Source: Pararge aegeria (lineage: Eukaryota > Arthropoda > Insecta > Lepidoptera > Nymphalidae). Taken from it: a stretch of 64,000 nucleotides of DNA. The stretch is taken from assembly GCF_905163445.1 (NCBI RefSeq), contig NC_053185.1:13286001-13350000 (forward strand). The letters are read 5' to 3'. The position numbers and the translations under genes were made by a program. Below, piece by piece: positions 1 to 13,190 of this stretch. Position 1 is the first letter of the stretch, and the number at the start of each line of letters is the position of its first letter. Below the pieces are notes generated by a model. That model had not been told where the DNA came from. It ran no database searches and worked only from the letters and a program-made list of their open reading frames with translations.

Positions 1-3000
1 TGAATAAATGATTGAATTTTCAATTAAGATTAAAGAGAAACGCGATAGAAACTTCGTTGACAATTGTACGTGGTCTTGGGCGCGGGCGATAAGTGTTTTT
101 TTCCGAAACTTCACAAAGTTCATGATTTCTTAAGGCTTTCATTATTGCGACTTCGTTTCGTCAAAGGTCATCGTCCCCATTCCGTATTCAAGCTTATTAA
201 TTTACAAGTTAAGAAAATAATCGATTAATTTATTTGTTTAGTTTCTGAAAACTATGATTCTACTTATATGGTTTAAAAACTAACGTACAATTAGGGGTAT
301 GGCCAGTTGTATGATAGATAGCCAATTAAAAAAATATGGACCTTGTGTTAATGATTTTATAATTACGGATGGTTGTGTTTTTTTGTATAATCTTTCGTGT
401 ACCTATTTGCAAAACGTTACATATATTTAAACAATTCTACGTTGCTAAGCGAATAAGATCACATAAATTTTGAAAGCAGTCATTTCTTGAAGCACGTGCG
501 TTGTCGGAAACAACTGCTCCTTGAATTGTGTAGCAGTTGAAAATTTAAATTTACCCTCATTTTTATTACTACCTAACGCTCTAAAATGGTTTAAAGCACT
601 AATAAGTAGAGGAAATTAACAATTTAAAAATACTGTTTTACTAAAGTTGTTGCATGTTTCACCAGATGTACTTTATTACAAAAGTTTCGGTGTACACATT
701 GTTAAAAAATATAGATAAAGTTCATTTTGAAATAACAGAAGCGAAACAATTAAACTTGAGATTCTGTCACAATTAAAATTATGAAGTCACTAGAATTAAA
801 AGTTTGAGCTATTTATTCAACAGGTAGAATAATAAAATAAAATACCCATCTGAGAATTCAAAAGTTTCTTAAAAACAGAGAACTGACAAGAGGGAATCTT
901 TTCCCGGGACCGCACTGAACGTAAAAACGGCAACTATTTTTAAAAAAACTTCGTTGATAGAATTTTGCTTGTCGTACAAGTACTTTTACCTACTTTGCTG
1001 TTAGGGCACAGGTACTTGGTTGATTTTATAAACTTTCTTTCTGCATTTATTATAAAAAATATTATGTATGTTGAAACGATTGGCTCTGTCGCTCAAGGTG
1101 CTGGAATAGTGAGCTAGCACCGGTGAACGAAGCGTTGACCCGTATGTCGTCGGTCCACGTAGTCGGCTTCGTGAACCGACGACATCAAGCGATAATCAGG
1201 GAGTCATTGGACCTAAGCGGCACAAGAACGTGGTATTTAGAAATCCTTATAAAAGATCTATGTCCAGCTGTGGAAGTCAACTGGTTGTAAAAAAATAAAT
1301 AATGTTAGGTACCTGGTATGAATATATGGTTGAATGTTCTTTAAGTAACATAATAATAGCATACCTTGTTGGTACGTCTTGCGGTTACTTTCGTGAAGCT
1401 CGGATGTTTGCGGTGCCTTGACAGTGCTACATTTGATTTATATCGAATTGTGTTCCGAGTAAAACGCGAATTGCTCCTAAACCATGACAATACCTTTGAT
1501 CTCACGCTAGAGCACCACAAACAACCTAAACTTTTAGAACACGCTTGCAACGTGAATTTTTTGTTACAATGTTGCCTACTAAACTTGCGTTAACGTGCGT
1601 AAGACAAATTTGTATAAACTCATACCTCATATCATGAGTTCGAGACTTTGTCTGTTTGTTTGTTACCTATTTTAAGATAAACGATTGCACCAACCTTAAA
1701 AAAATGTCACAATTTAAGTGCATTTTGCAGTAAACTTTTATCCCAGGAAACGTTCTGCATGAGATTTAAAAAAAACGCGAATGAAGTCACTTACTAGTAT
1801 ATTGTGATACTTTAAGGTGATTGTCCGGATGTGTGAAGTGTCGTAATTTATTATGTTACACAGCTAAATTATAGTGTTTTGTATATGATATATATGTAGG
1901 TAATATAAAATTGTCTTGTCTTATTACTAATTCGAATTAAGTAATATTCAAATTTATTAAAAAAAAGTTATGTCTGGCACATCCGTTCTATTTTATTCAA
2001 ACTAACTTTACAAGAAATGTATTCAGAAACATTGTTGTACTTTTTGTCAACCGACCAATTTATATTTAACTTTTAGTGATGTAATTATAGGCAGAGTGAA
2101 GATTAACAAAATATTGACAGATGTATGGCCGGCAGCCTCTATGTTGAATGATGAATTTACGAACTTTTAAACTAGGTATGTAGTTGAAAATGAATAAAGC
2201 TAACGATTTTTATAACATCTAGTTTAAAAAATGTAAGTCGGTTGGATAGCTTAACAATTTATGATTTTAATTACTTCCATAAGCTGTTTTTGTTAATTTT
2301 GAATGAATACAACGAATATTCAAAATGCACACTAGTACCTATAAAAAGAAGTCCAGTCGTCAATGTCATTTTTTTTTTGTTTTTACGTTGCTTTTGAAAG
2401 GTAACTAGCATTGTTGCTTTTATTTTATACATGCCATGTAGATAAAAATAGCGACGAGAGTAATAAGTTATTAAGAGTATTTAAACAAATCTCAACGATG
2501 TCTTTCTACTTATGGTGCCCGATTGCAGGCGAAAGCGTACATTTTTTATAATAATGTACACATTTCTTTGTTTTAATTTTTAATTATTATAATTACCTTA
2601 TGGCGCGACATCTATCAGTAATCGCGTCGCAACAAGATCCCATGAGACAGCTCCATACTAACCTATAAAGAGCGCCATCTAGAATTTACTGCGGAATCTA
2701 CTACGTCAATTGCAACAAGTGCATGTATGAAATTGAAATGTCTACGCTGAAACACGGGCTAGCTTTAAGTAGGACAACTTTGTTAAGACTTTAATATTAT
2801 AATAATCATTCGGGTTCGGTTTTTATTTCATTAAGAACTAAGTAACCGTGTAGATTGACAAAATAGTCAAGACGAATCCTATCTTGTGTTAATTCTTTAT
2901 TTTTAAAGAAACGAGGCATGTTAATACGATATGATATTTGCCACAATTCCAGTTTTTGCAGTTTTTGCTGGACTACAAAGTTACCTCTCTTATCTGTTGC

Positions 3001-6000
3001 CTTAATGCTTATAAATTGTACTTTTGCTAACCTTTTAGAAAAACTGAAGTACGACTGAAACTGAAATACCATATGAATCAATAAAGAAAATGGTATTCGT
3101 CTTATCGATTATACAAATCTATTTCCGTTTATAACGACCTATTCGTTCGCTGCACTCGATAATTATACTGTCAACTGGCTAAAGGAAATGGGCTACAAAG
3201 CGGATCTGGGCCGGATCATTCGCTTTTTGTTAACGACAAAGGCCATTACGCGATATGTTTCCGAGCGCTAACTCAACACTGTTACTGTATTTACATTCAC
3301 TTTTCCTGCCCCGAAAATGTTACTTGAATGCGTTGCAATTTGAATGCATAATCACGCACTGATGACTTATAGTCGCTGGCGTCAGGCAACTGTGTCTCTT
3401 CTTGAAGGGGTTTGCGGTCGCAGTAGCTGGTTGCATCTTATCTTCAAGACGACATTAACACAGTTATCAAAATGTCTTGAGTTTGGCCAGCTGTTTCATT
3501 GAAATAAGTACTCCATTATCATAATTTATTATTTTTAGTTAAAAAGAATTTTTATAAATGCGCACGGGATGTGACTGACTGATTCTTCTTTTCTTGCGTT
3601 TTGGCTTTTAGGAATACCAAATTTGCAAATTGTACTTCGTCATTGTATTGGAAGATACACAATAGAAAGCTAAAATCTTTAAAATAACACTATCCTTTGA
3701 TAACCCTTAAATAAGTCATTAGACTTCTTAACAATATTCAAGCCTTGATAGGGTTCCTAATAAATTACTCTTACTTTATGGAAGCGACTTCAAATATTTA
3801 TTTTTTATTAAACTTCATTTTCCGCTGCCAGCCATCAATATTTAAATTACATAAAAATAGTTAAAGGCACTTCCTAGTTAAATAATTATAGACCTTTGAC
3901 AGAAGGAAAGGCTGATGTCAGCACAAACGTACAGAAGGAGAACGTATACCTAAGTAAACTATAATTATATTGCTTCCCTCCTTCAATAGGTATTTTAGCT
4001 TGACCTATTTGAATGTTGGCATTATCTTAGTTTCGATCAAGCAGAAGCGTAGTTCAAAGCATCTGGACATATAATCTGGATCGAACAAAGTTTTTTTCAG
4101 AACAAAGCTATTTGTGTTACGTACGTTTTCGAGTAGGTAGATAGTGAAAACTTTTATGAAGATTTTTTTCATCCAGATTTCCTGCGAAATCGGCTCTCAA
4201 GTTTAAAATGCAAACTAGAATAGAAAATAAGTAGCATATTGTCACAAGTCTCATTTTATTTCTCGTGTTCTTTTGGTTGTCTTTCATAGTCCTATAATCT
4301 TTACTGGTTCATATAACTTTCTAGGTCTTCCGCAGATAACCTTAAAAGCAGGTAGGTAATAGTCTATAATCACGGTCAAGATTTTTTATCTCTAAGCCAA
4401 CGGAATCATGAATGTTGTCGGTATCCTATAAAAGTTTCCTGCTGGACCAAAGACCTCTCTTAAAATGAGGGTTTTCCGAGAACTTGCCAGTGCATTATAA
4501 TCGAATTTAGTGTTTGCATTTATGTTTCACACTTTTGTCAGTTCACGTAAGGTTTATAACCCTGACAGATCATGTGTTCACTAGGTCATGTGAATATGTG
4601 TTCACAGAACACTGAAGTTGGATGCTCTTGATAGGAACAAGTGTAAATACGAGTGAGTTCAAGCAATTATTTCTGTATTCCTGACAAAACACTGACGCCA
4701 ATAATGTTTGGATAAACAATCGTTCTGTTTTTTCCATCGGATTAAAATAAAGTTTTTCATCTAAAAGTATCGCAGTGCAATCGTTAAACTGAGCCAATAT
4801 GTAAATAAACAGACGGTATCCATTCAATCATTCCTGGACTCAAAGGCTAGTTTTATCGTTCCTGATTGTTTGCTACCGTGTAATTTGTACCCAATTTGAT
4901 TAAACCTAGTTTCGTTTAATTAACTGTTTGGCTATCCGGTGTGCTGATTTACAATATAATTTTACAAACAAAAGCGCTATCTAATTGTTGGTTTAGTTTT
5001 TGATTAACGATATTTGGCCGCCTCTATTTAATAATTACGCCAATAAGTCGATCATTATTTCATATTTTACGTTAATGTATCTTGATACTATATTTTGAAA
5101 ACAACTTTACTGCCAAATTATATGACAGAAATTAACAAAATTAATTAATTTGTATGCAGTAACCCATCATTATTGAAAAAGCTTACTTTCAGATAGGTAA
5201 ATTGCAAAAGCGCGCCACTCGACAATATTATTGATAAGCTAGACCACTTTTTACCTACATTTCACCTATAAAGAATATTTCCAAACCGAATCCATCAAAT
5301 ATAAACGCCAAAATATATTCCAATTCCTAGTTAATCTATATTTCATCGTGAAAAGCGTTGTGATACATTTCTGACACGTTTCAGGAGTGATTTGTAAAAA
5401 TAATGCCTCTCCAGTATTTAAATCTCTTTTTCGAGCGGATAATTTATATATTTTCCGGCCGTTTAGAAAAAAATGTCATTAATTGTTGCTAACGAGTGGG
5501 CATCCTCATAAATTTTATAGCGTAGGCTTCGGCATGTGTTCGCCAGATTATCAAATGTGAAGTTGCGGGGAGAATTAATTTCACATGCTATTGTTTTACA
5601 CGATAAATGTTGTCATTGAACTTGTCTTAGATTTCATGAAATGCAACTCTCAAGTATTTATGCTAGCCGTGTAGCTGATCAAGTATTTAGTTTCAGATGT
5701 TTCTGGTATATTTATACAACTGGAATTACATTACTAGTAGGTATTGATTTTTCCGAAGAATTCAGCACGTTGAGCCAACGGTCACGGTTGTTATGATTAA
5801 CATGTGACGGAAGCCTTGGATAATTCTCGTCAATAAGCTGAGGATAAATAATACAATTATATTGGTTTCACGTAAATTGGGTAATACTATACTGAAAACA
5901 CAAGATTTCTAGTAAAAAATTATTAATATCGGTTAACATGTGACGGAATTATCTACAAAAAGTTTCCTCTAAATGGAACTCTATTGTTTTGGATAAAAAT

Positions 6001-6849
6001 ATCGGCAATCGTAAGTAGAATCTGTAGTGTTGCGCGAACAGACTGACCGAGAAAATTAGAAAGAAAAGTTCTAAATTAATACTATACCTATACCTAATAG
6101 CTTCACTCGCTTAGCTTTTAATATATAAGTAAATTTACCAAACAGTTTTATTCTAAGTATCGAAAATACTCACGTAATACCTTTTTATTCTAAAATGAAA
6201 TCCTACGTTTATGGTTGATGGTTATTGGTGACGATTATGGTAGAGGATTTTGGAAACTTATATTTCCTTCCCCATGATGCTATTCGATTGAGCCAAACAT
6301 AGGTAACAGAATTATATCATAATATTAGTATGCATAATTGTTTTTTTATCAGTTGCATGCAGAGAAATTGCAACAGTCACCAAAATCATATCATTTTCGA
6401 ACGCAGTGCGACGCGGGCGTCGTGAGACTGCCATTTATTGCGGTCAATTTGGCGTAATGTAATCAATTGCCGAACCAATAAAATAAATCAGACGGGACAG
6501 TTTTAATTGATACCGTTCACTATTAACTGCGAACACCCGAGCGCACTTGCTGCTGGGATCCAAAGAAATTACTCCGGCAACTAGTTGCACTATACAAGAC
6601 CTCTATTGAATCGCTCGTAGAGAATATGAGACAACATTATATACTATTACATAAGTACTGCCTTTGATTATAGAATGTCTTTGTAAAATACAATTGCTGT
6701 TGAATTTTTTGTTACGCAATATAAATAAAATACGCACCTGAGCAAGAGTATTTTTTTTAAAAGTTATGATACTGTAAAGGACAATTATAATCTTTGTTAA
6801 ATACTCAAGAATAGTATTTAATTTATTTGGGTAAGGATTCATATTTAAT
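1..6849. other. AT-rich stretch with no gene recognised
   Basis: No reading frame here looks like a known protein, and the longest ones are under 100 codons with low-complexity composition. Overlapping frames on opposite strands at 1341-1593 suggest chance openness. A short direct repeat of 'ttaacatgtgacgga' type occurs near 5797 and 5934. A slightly GC-richer patch at about 6395-6560 contains homeodomain-like AT cores but nothing that can be called a regulatory element with confidence. Confidence 0.5.
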
Positions 6850-7005
6850 ATGATTCCTAAGGTGATTTTGGACCTGCCAATGCACAAGTTTAAAGAATTT
6901 GTTAAAACACATTTATTACAGCGAGGTTACTATACAATCGATGAATTTTTTAATGACAAGGTTGCTTGGAAGCATCCGGCTCCGCTTTCAGCTCTCACAA
7001 GATAG
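6850..7005 (+). pseudogene. C-terminal remnant of a non-LTR retrotransposon ORF
   Basis: The plus strand stays open from an in-frame stop near 6832 to a TAG at 7003-7005. The peptide includes 'KFKEFVKTHLLQRGYY' and 'TIDEFFNDKVAW', a lysine-rich helical tail of the kind that ends ORF2 in some lepidopteran LINEs. No endonuclease or reverse transcriptase remains upstream, so this is a 5'-truncated copy or a decayed end. It runs straight into a matching 3' untranslated tail. The exact clade is not certain; the assignment rests on remembered similarity to repeated lepidopteran sequence and on a matching 3' tail near 32330. Confidence 0.6.
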
Positions 7006-7200
7006 AAAAATGAATGTTAAAATGCAAAGTGTAAATTGTTGATGTTGGAAAAGAGCAACTGCTGAGTTTCTTGCCGGCTTCTTCTCGGTAGAATCTGCCT
7101 TCCGAACAGGTGGTAGAATCACTACAAACAGACAGACTTGACGTTTCAAAAGTGCTTATATTAGGCCTACTTGAAATAAATGAATTTTGAATTTTGATTG
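7006..7200 (+). repeat. LINE 3' untranslated tail
   Basis: This follows the ORF remnant directly. It carries 'cttcttctcggtagaatctg', 'ccttccgaac', then 'acttgaaataaatgaatttt', which includes an AATAAA signal near the end. The same block order recurs at 32328-32405, and a fragment ('tttcaaaagtgcttata') recurs near 44590. Shared order at separate places shows it is a dispersed element tail and not a host 3' UTR. Confidence 0.6.
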
Positions 7201-7254
7201 AATTTTTTAATAAGAGTAAACAGCTTCGCAAATATTGTATATTGTTAATTATTT

Positions 7255-7335
7255 CTTTTTCTTTTGTCTAATGTATTACTGGGCTTTGCCTGAAATAAAG
7301 AGATTATTATTACTACTATATTATTATTATTAAGT
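7255..7335 (+). repeat. possible second retroelement 3' end with ATT tail
   Basis: The sequence 'ctgggctttgcctgaaataa' contains an AATAAA signal and is followed by a run of imperfect ATT trinucleotides. A polyadenylation signal next to a short simple-repeat tail is the usual look of a non-LTR or SINE 3' end. There is no second copy in the window to confirm it. Confidence 0.3.
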
Positions 7336-8681
7336 AGCGTAGAAAATTTTAATAAAAGATAATATCGCTACTGTAATTCGACTGTAATAGAAATCTCTTC
7401 CTTTATCAATCGCAGGTTTTTTTAGGATTTATTTGATTTTAGAGTAACTACAAATCTCTGGTAAATTATTTTTAGTATTTTTTTTCTCTACTTACAAAAA
7501 CATTATTATGAGATTATACAATATGTTGCAAATGACTTCGTCCGCCTTTTTGAGAGATATGTGTACAATCACTTTACGTGTAGTTATACAGATATGTTTA
7601 AATTGTTAAATTTTGTAAAAACAATTGGATGTAGTTTTAAATAAACCTTCCTCAATTATATATATATCTAAAAAGAACTGTGTAGTCTTTAATAATTAAA
7701 AACGATAATCGAATTTAAATGCCCGATTGGAATGAATCAGATCGATTGGAATCATTCAGAATACAAAAGCTGCTATTGCGACTTAAATATGATAGTTAAA
7801 TAAACTTTCTCCCGGAATTTTTTGTAGGTTATTATAAGTACTTTAGTCATCATTTTCATACATCTCCAACAGTTTTCTCAGCACACGGCAAATAATAAAA
7901 TTTTTAGGCAAAATTTTGCTACTTTGGGTTACATTATTGCAATTTTCTTAAGGATCTCCATTTTTTTTAACTAATTATAGCCTATGTTACATCGCGTTGG
8001 TAATAATAATTATTAGAGTAAAGTCAACCTCATTAATTAAATTTTAAAATATCACCTTGAAAATTTTTGAAACTCCCGAGTACGTTCAATAAACGCTTGG
8101 TAATATCGATAGCCTCGCCTTCATTTTATAACCACCCTATTTTGTACCGAAACTATCAATCATTTTATTAATTCCGTTATTTATCTATGCCATTACGATA
8201 TCGCGCTGTCATTCGTTCATGTAATTTTATTAAGTGGCCTCTTCATATTATATTGCCCGGTTTTTATTTACCTTAGTCATTGTGCTGTCATGAAAATAAT
8301 GTTAATGGCTTGAGGTACACATTGTGTCGTATTAATTTATTGTTTATTTTCTGAAACAAATGATATATGTGAAAATAAAACACATTCGCCCAGCAAACGG
8401 TTGTCCGTCTACCATAATGGATTTTGAATATGAACATGCATGCTTTATAGATGCCCTAATATTATCCTAGCTCTCGCGTAGAAGTTATCAAATGAATAGT
8501 GACAGGAAACACGGTAACTCGAAAAGCCTGCCAAAAATTCAACGTAAGCATTGAGAATACAAAATGTAAACAAAACTACTATATAAATGCAAAACTAAAC
8601 TTATCACTAACGGTTTAGAAATGGATTCAAAAATAGATTTTACAACGAGGGCATAAAACAAGTCATGTTATTTGAGATTTA
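7336..8681. other. no gene recognised
   Basis: AT-rich sequence with homopolymer runs and no convincing reading frame, RNA or repeat. Nothing further can be supported. Confidence 0.45.
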
Positions 8682-8968
8682 CCCAAGTGAGCTCGACTTC
8701 ACTTTCGGGGCTCATAGTTCGAATCCCAGCACGTAACCAACACTCTAACTTTTCTAAGTTATTTGTGTTTTAAGGAATTATAATACCACTTGCTTCAACG
8801 GTGAAGGAGAAAACCGTAAGGAAACCTGCATACCTGAGAATTCAACATAATGTTCTCAAAGGTGTGGAATCAACCAATCCCCACTGGGCCAGCGCGGTGA
8901 ACTACGACCTTAACCCCTTCTTATTGTAGGAGGAGACCAGTTAATGGGTTGATATGATGATGATGATT
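8682..8968 (+). repeat. SINE family B, nearly full length
   Basis: A tRNA-like head ('gagctcgacttcactttcgg' then 'gttcgaatcccagc', a B box) is followed by the family body 'acttgcttcaacggtgaagg', 'aaacctgcatacctgagaat', 'tgttctcaaaggtgtggaat', a segment like 'cactgggccagcgcggtgaa', and a terminal (GAT)n run. The same segments recur in reverse complement at 9599, 17294, 24456, 49524 and 56965, and in the same sense at 25425. Such tRNA-headed elements rely on LINE machinery for copying. Divergence from the other copies suggests an old insertion. Confidence 0.75.
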
Positions 8969-9598
8969 CACGTAAGCCGATGGATAGAGGAAATTCGATT
9001 TGGAGGGAAATGAAAGTGTTTTTGAAAATAAATGATGCAAATTTTGTTATACACAAATCTCTTAACTAAACTATGTAGACTCTTTAGTAGTAGTAGAGCA
9101 ACTGTATTCTTATCTGCCGCCACCACACGGCATCTGTGACCACAAGGCACATGAGAATATGACTGTGTACGAGAATATAAGTGCCTGTTTTAAAAGTTAA
9201 TTATGTATTATTCAAATCTTTTCAGCCGTGTACGTGTGAATGGGAGACCCTCAATAATACACACATATTCACACATAGTTACATTTATAATAATATACAA
9301 GTGTGAAGTGTGAAACTTAACAAGAAGACTGATTGACTAGCAGACCACTTTAGTGTAATTAATGGCACGATCGTTATTGCCGCACATTAATTTTACACCA
9401 ACTAAAACCGACAGATCTACAATCTGCAACTAATAATAGTTTACACGGAAGTCATCATGAGTCAAGACAAAGAATAATAGTATATTAGGAGTGATTTCTC
9501 GTGGTAATAAATTAAAATATTAAATATATTATTTAAAGTTCCATAAGTACATATTGATATATGATTTTGCCTTATATACGAGCAAGCTTTACGAGGCT

Positions 9599-9880
9599 TA
9601 TCATCATTACCGGGTACGGAGCACAGGTCTCCTTTCAGAATGAGAAAGGCATAGGCTGTTATCCATCACGCTGACCAAGTATGGATTGGTAGACTTCACA
9701 CGCGTATGAGAACCTTATGGAGAACTCTTCACCATTTAAGCATGTAACCGTGGCATGCATTTTAAACCGTTTAAATTAAAAACGCCCATATCTCCGGAAA
9801 TATGCTTGCCGGAGAGTAAACTCGGTGCCTTCGGAAGTGACGCTGTAGTTTTACCATTATAGGCTATCTCCGCTCCAGAG
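9599..9880 (-). repeat. SINE family B, reverse orientation
   Basis: This has the family B order read backwards: 'cggagcacaggtctcctttc', then 'aagtatggattggtagactt', then 'gagaaccttatggagaactc', then 'aaaacgcccatatctccgga', ending in a decayed tRNA-like head. The segment normally reading 'caggcatgcaggtttcctc' is missing between 9725 and 9735, so the copy is internally deleted. Confidence 0.65.
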
Positions 9881-10417
9881 CTCACGAAGCCTTATAAGCC
9901 GAAGATATATTAACTAATTTTTTTCATAATTAGCTCTACTTACAGGCATTTTTAAAAACATTATTGATCATTATTGATTTGGCCAAGAGATAAGCGTTTA
10001 TTGAAGTTGCTAATTATGAATACTAAAAAATTAAATAATAAGCAATAATAATTTAAATAATTAATGAAATAATTTAAATACTACATAATTTGTATAAATT
10101 GATAAAAACAATAAACGTGTCTTTTTAAACTGGATTATCAAAATAAGCTTAAGGATGTACAGTTCATAGCAGTTAGTCTTGTTTGCCAAATAGTTAGTCA
10201 AATAAACGGGGTAGTAAGTAAAATATATTATGTTTTTCGGAACTAATTACCCTACCCTTTAGTGGGTTTATTTAGATATTCCTTTAGACTAATACTTCCT
10301 GGATTTCCCTTTAAGAGACTGACATTCAGGAGTATAAAATACTAAAATAGATATAGAGTCTATCTAAGTAAATTCTAAATTGAGATGATATAAATCAAAT
10401 AATACATTTTGATTACT
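9881..10417. other. no gene recognised
   Basis: AT-rich with several TAATTA-like runs around 10010-10100. No coding or RNA feature is supported. Confidence 0.4.
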
Positions 10418-10530
10418 TTCGTGGCTTCGTTGGTCCAGTGCTTAGCATGTTCGATGGATAACAAGGTCCTACATCCGTATCCCAGGTTGGCCAGCATTTT
10501 TAGGTATTGGATTGTTATGGAGGATGATAA
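10418..10530 (+). repeat. SINE family C, tRNA-like head fragment
   Basis: The segment 'cgttggtccagtgcttagca' resembles a tRNA A-box region ('tggtctagtggttagcat' type), followed by 'ggataacaaggtcct' and 'cgtatcccaggttggc', a degraded B-box area. The reverse complement of this head type ends the copy at 43655-43945 ('atgctaaccactagaccaac'). The body beyond about 10530 is lost. A 61-codon open frame overlapping it is not meaningful. Confidence 0.5.
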
Positions 10531-11909
10531 TATGCTTTGTTATTTTACACAGCTACACTACATTTGTAATGTTTTGAACAAAACTGTGAAATAAATCGCA
10601 AGCTTATCGCACGCGCTAATTCAAATAAGCTTCAGATGTACTCTAAAAGCTAGCCAATGGCTAAATGACAGATACCCGTTTGAACCGGACCAGTAAACTA
10701 ATCCCAAGAATGTGTAGCACAGTTCGCAATAATTTGTCTAGTTTGCTGAATGTGTGAGCAAATGAAATGGCCGAACCGTCTGGGAACTAATTTACCCGCC
10801 GGTTGACGTCGAGTTGAACTCTAGTTGTGCTGGTGTCATTTAAAAGCAATAAATCTACATGTGATTTGCTGCTTTGAAGATTGGTTCTTGATAATATCAG
10901 CATACATTTTAGTTGCCATGACAAGTTATGCTTGATGACTTTTTGAAGAGGTGATAGTGTGCTTACCTAATAAATTTACTGTTGTTCTGACAACTACACT
11001 ATAATCTATTTAAGGTTTGAGTTAAAATGTTATAAGATTGCCTTAGAGGCTAAATACATGGCGTCATTTATTATTTAATTTTTGACATTAACGGCATCTA
11101 CTGTTCATAAAGTTCATGCACAAAATTGTATGTGCATAGGCCCTCAATCTTGTAAAGAAGTGCAACAGATTTTATTCTATGGAAAAAGCTTAGAATAACA
11201 AGATTTTTAACTTTTTACTGCTTTTCTTGCTCATAATAAATTATTTTGAACCAGGTCAAATTAATTATGTTTCACTTTCATAAACCACATTCTATACTAA
11301 AATATTGCATTGTACCCACCAAATTCTAATGCATTAGGATCCATATAACATAATTATAAACTGATGGCATTAATTATTATATTAAACTTTCTTACACCAA
11401 AGTTTATATACCTAACAATATCGCTGCCAATACCGTAGCTAAAACAAAGGGGTGACACGTCAATCTATTATACAATTAACGCAGCTGTTCGATATTAACA
11501 CATATGCAGATAGACAGACATGCAGACATTTCCTTAACTATAATTCAGTGACAATATGCAAACGTTCAAAATAGAGTAGTATTCATTCGATTTGCACATG
11601 ACATCGCAGCTATTCCAAAAAGTACCCACGAACAAAACAGTCTTCTGAATGCAATAATCTTCTGAAATTTTATTCAGAAGATTTTGCTTTGAGAATCATT
11701 GTTTAGGAAATAAAGAACGGAACTGATAAGAATAAAGATAAGACAGTGATACATAAAAATTAGAAAAGTGTGGACGGAATATGTATTACATTCATCAAGG
11801 AAAGATGAAAAGAAGAAAACCATATCAAGAATGTTATTAAATAAATTGTATACAAAATATTTAATAAACCGAGTTATATACGGTTTTTTTTAATTCAAGC
11901 AATCAAAAT
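10531..11909. other. no gene recognised; contains a short hairpin
   Basis: No coding sequence is apparent. The only clear structure is the inverted repeat at 11651-11687, listed separately. Confidence 0.4.
11651..11687. repeat. short inverted repeat (hairpin)
   Basis: Arms 'gcaataatcttctgaa' and 'ttcagaagattttgc' are complementary apart from one bulged base, separated by 'atttta'. It is not a recognised element end. It belongs to the set of scattered short palindromes described in the findings. Confidence 0.7.
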
Positions 11910-11985
11910 ATCTTTAACAGTGAATGTAAGTATCGCGAGGAAAGCTGCGAGCCTGAGAGTTGTTCATAATGTCCATCAATCGGCT
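11910..11985 (+). repeat. SINE family B fragment
   Basis: 'acagtgaatgtaagtatcgc', 'gaggaaagctgcgagcctga' and 'gagttgttcataatgtccat' match in order the middle of family B (compare 8796-8870). Head and tail are missing. Confidence 0.4.
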
Positions 11986-12699
11986 CTTATAATATTCAAT
12001 TTACCTTGACAATTTACATAATTCGATGCTGTTAGATTTTATAATCAACAATAACTATGAAGGCTTCGTCCTGACGGACTGACAAACAATTTAGCCGTTT
12101 CAGCTGTATTTTGAGCAAATGCTGTTTAATTATCCCCCTTAGTTGTTTCTTAATAAATCTAACCTGAAGAATAATTAAATCTGCTATAATATAATAACAC
12201 TTTTCCAAAAAAAACAGTCTTTAAAGGACTGGAATAGGGAATATAAGATTGTATGGGATAATTTGATGTATAAGAAAGTAAACGCGGACAAAGTCACGGA
12301 ATGCCGCTAGTTTTGTAATAAACCTTCTCGTATTTACTACCCGTTACTGTCACGTTTACTAGTTATATTTCCTTCCAGACAATATTTCATCTCGGCGTGG
12401 AGAGCGTAATAAATTATTATTAAATGCTTAAAAAAGTTTTATTACACACCTGGATGACATTTTTTTTCGTTCAGGACCACTCTATTAGGGATTTACAAGT
12501 TATACGGTTTTGTTCGAAAATAAATTATTTAAGATTATGAAGTTTGGCTATAAAACAAAGTTATAGGTACGATACTTGGAGTAAACGTGGTTACGTCATT
12601 AGGTGTTTTTAAATAGGAAATCTATAATATTTATTATATCAAGCCAATTTGGTAAGCGCAACTTAGTAGAAAAGAAGAGAACGAAGTATTTAGGATTGC

Positions 12700-13190
12700 T
12701 TTCTGTGTCACTATTCACTATCTATTTTTCTGCTTGTTTGTTTGTTAGTTGAACACCTGAATTGGTTTTCCGAATGTTGCTCGACCCAGCTGATACTTCT
12801 GTCATTTTCTTTTTCGAAGTTGTTTCTACCAAGCTGTATAATTTGACCTTGGTATAATAGGAATATATTCTTGAACAACTTTGATGCTGACAATGTCAGC
12901 GGTAGCGGATCACAGGATGACGTATCTATTAAACTAATTTTTGGTTTTTCCATGTTTATATCGAGACCCACACATCTGGAAGAATAACTCAGTTCAGACA
13001 GCATTTTTTCAAGGTCTTGCAGCGACTTTGCCAGTGTCAGTATGTCGTCCGCATATAGCAAGTTTGTGATGTATTAAGTTGACGTCACGTTATTTCCAGT
13101 CCAATAAACACATCTTCAAAGACACAAGTGAAAAAATTGGGGGATATCACCTCTCCCTCACTCCTCTTCGAATGCAAATAGGTTGCGTTT
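12700..13190 (-). pseudogene. RTE-like reverse transcriptase fragment
   Basis: The minus strand encodes part of a non-LTR reverse transcriptase. Motif C is 'LLYADDILTLAKSLQDLEKM' around 13007-13066 (two catalytic Asp present), followed by 'VGLDINMEKPK' and 'GQIIQLGRNNFEKE' near 12800-12850. The 'QLGRNNFEKE' block is typical of the RTE clade. Upstream, motif B survives only in pieces ('GVREG' near 13155, then a cysteine/leucine-rich stretch in another frame), so at least one frameshift lies there. Downstream of 'NNFEKE' the frame shifts again. No endonuclease domain was seen. RTE elements copy themselves by target-primed reverse transcription; this copy is dead. Confidence 0.7.

Noticed and set aside
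1341..1593. Overlapping open frames on both strands
   Set aside because: Neither resembles a protein I know, and there is no supporting signal for either.
2585..2700. Possible element with 'gcgccatctag' at its end
   Set aside because: No second copy or clear inverted ends in the window.
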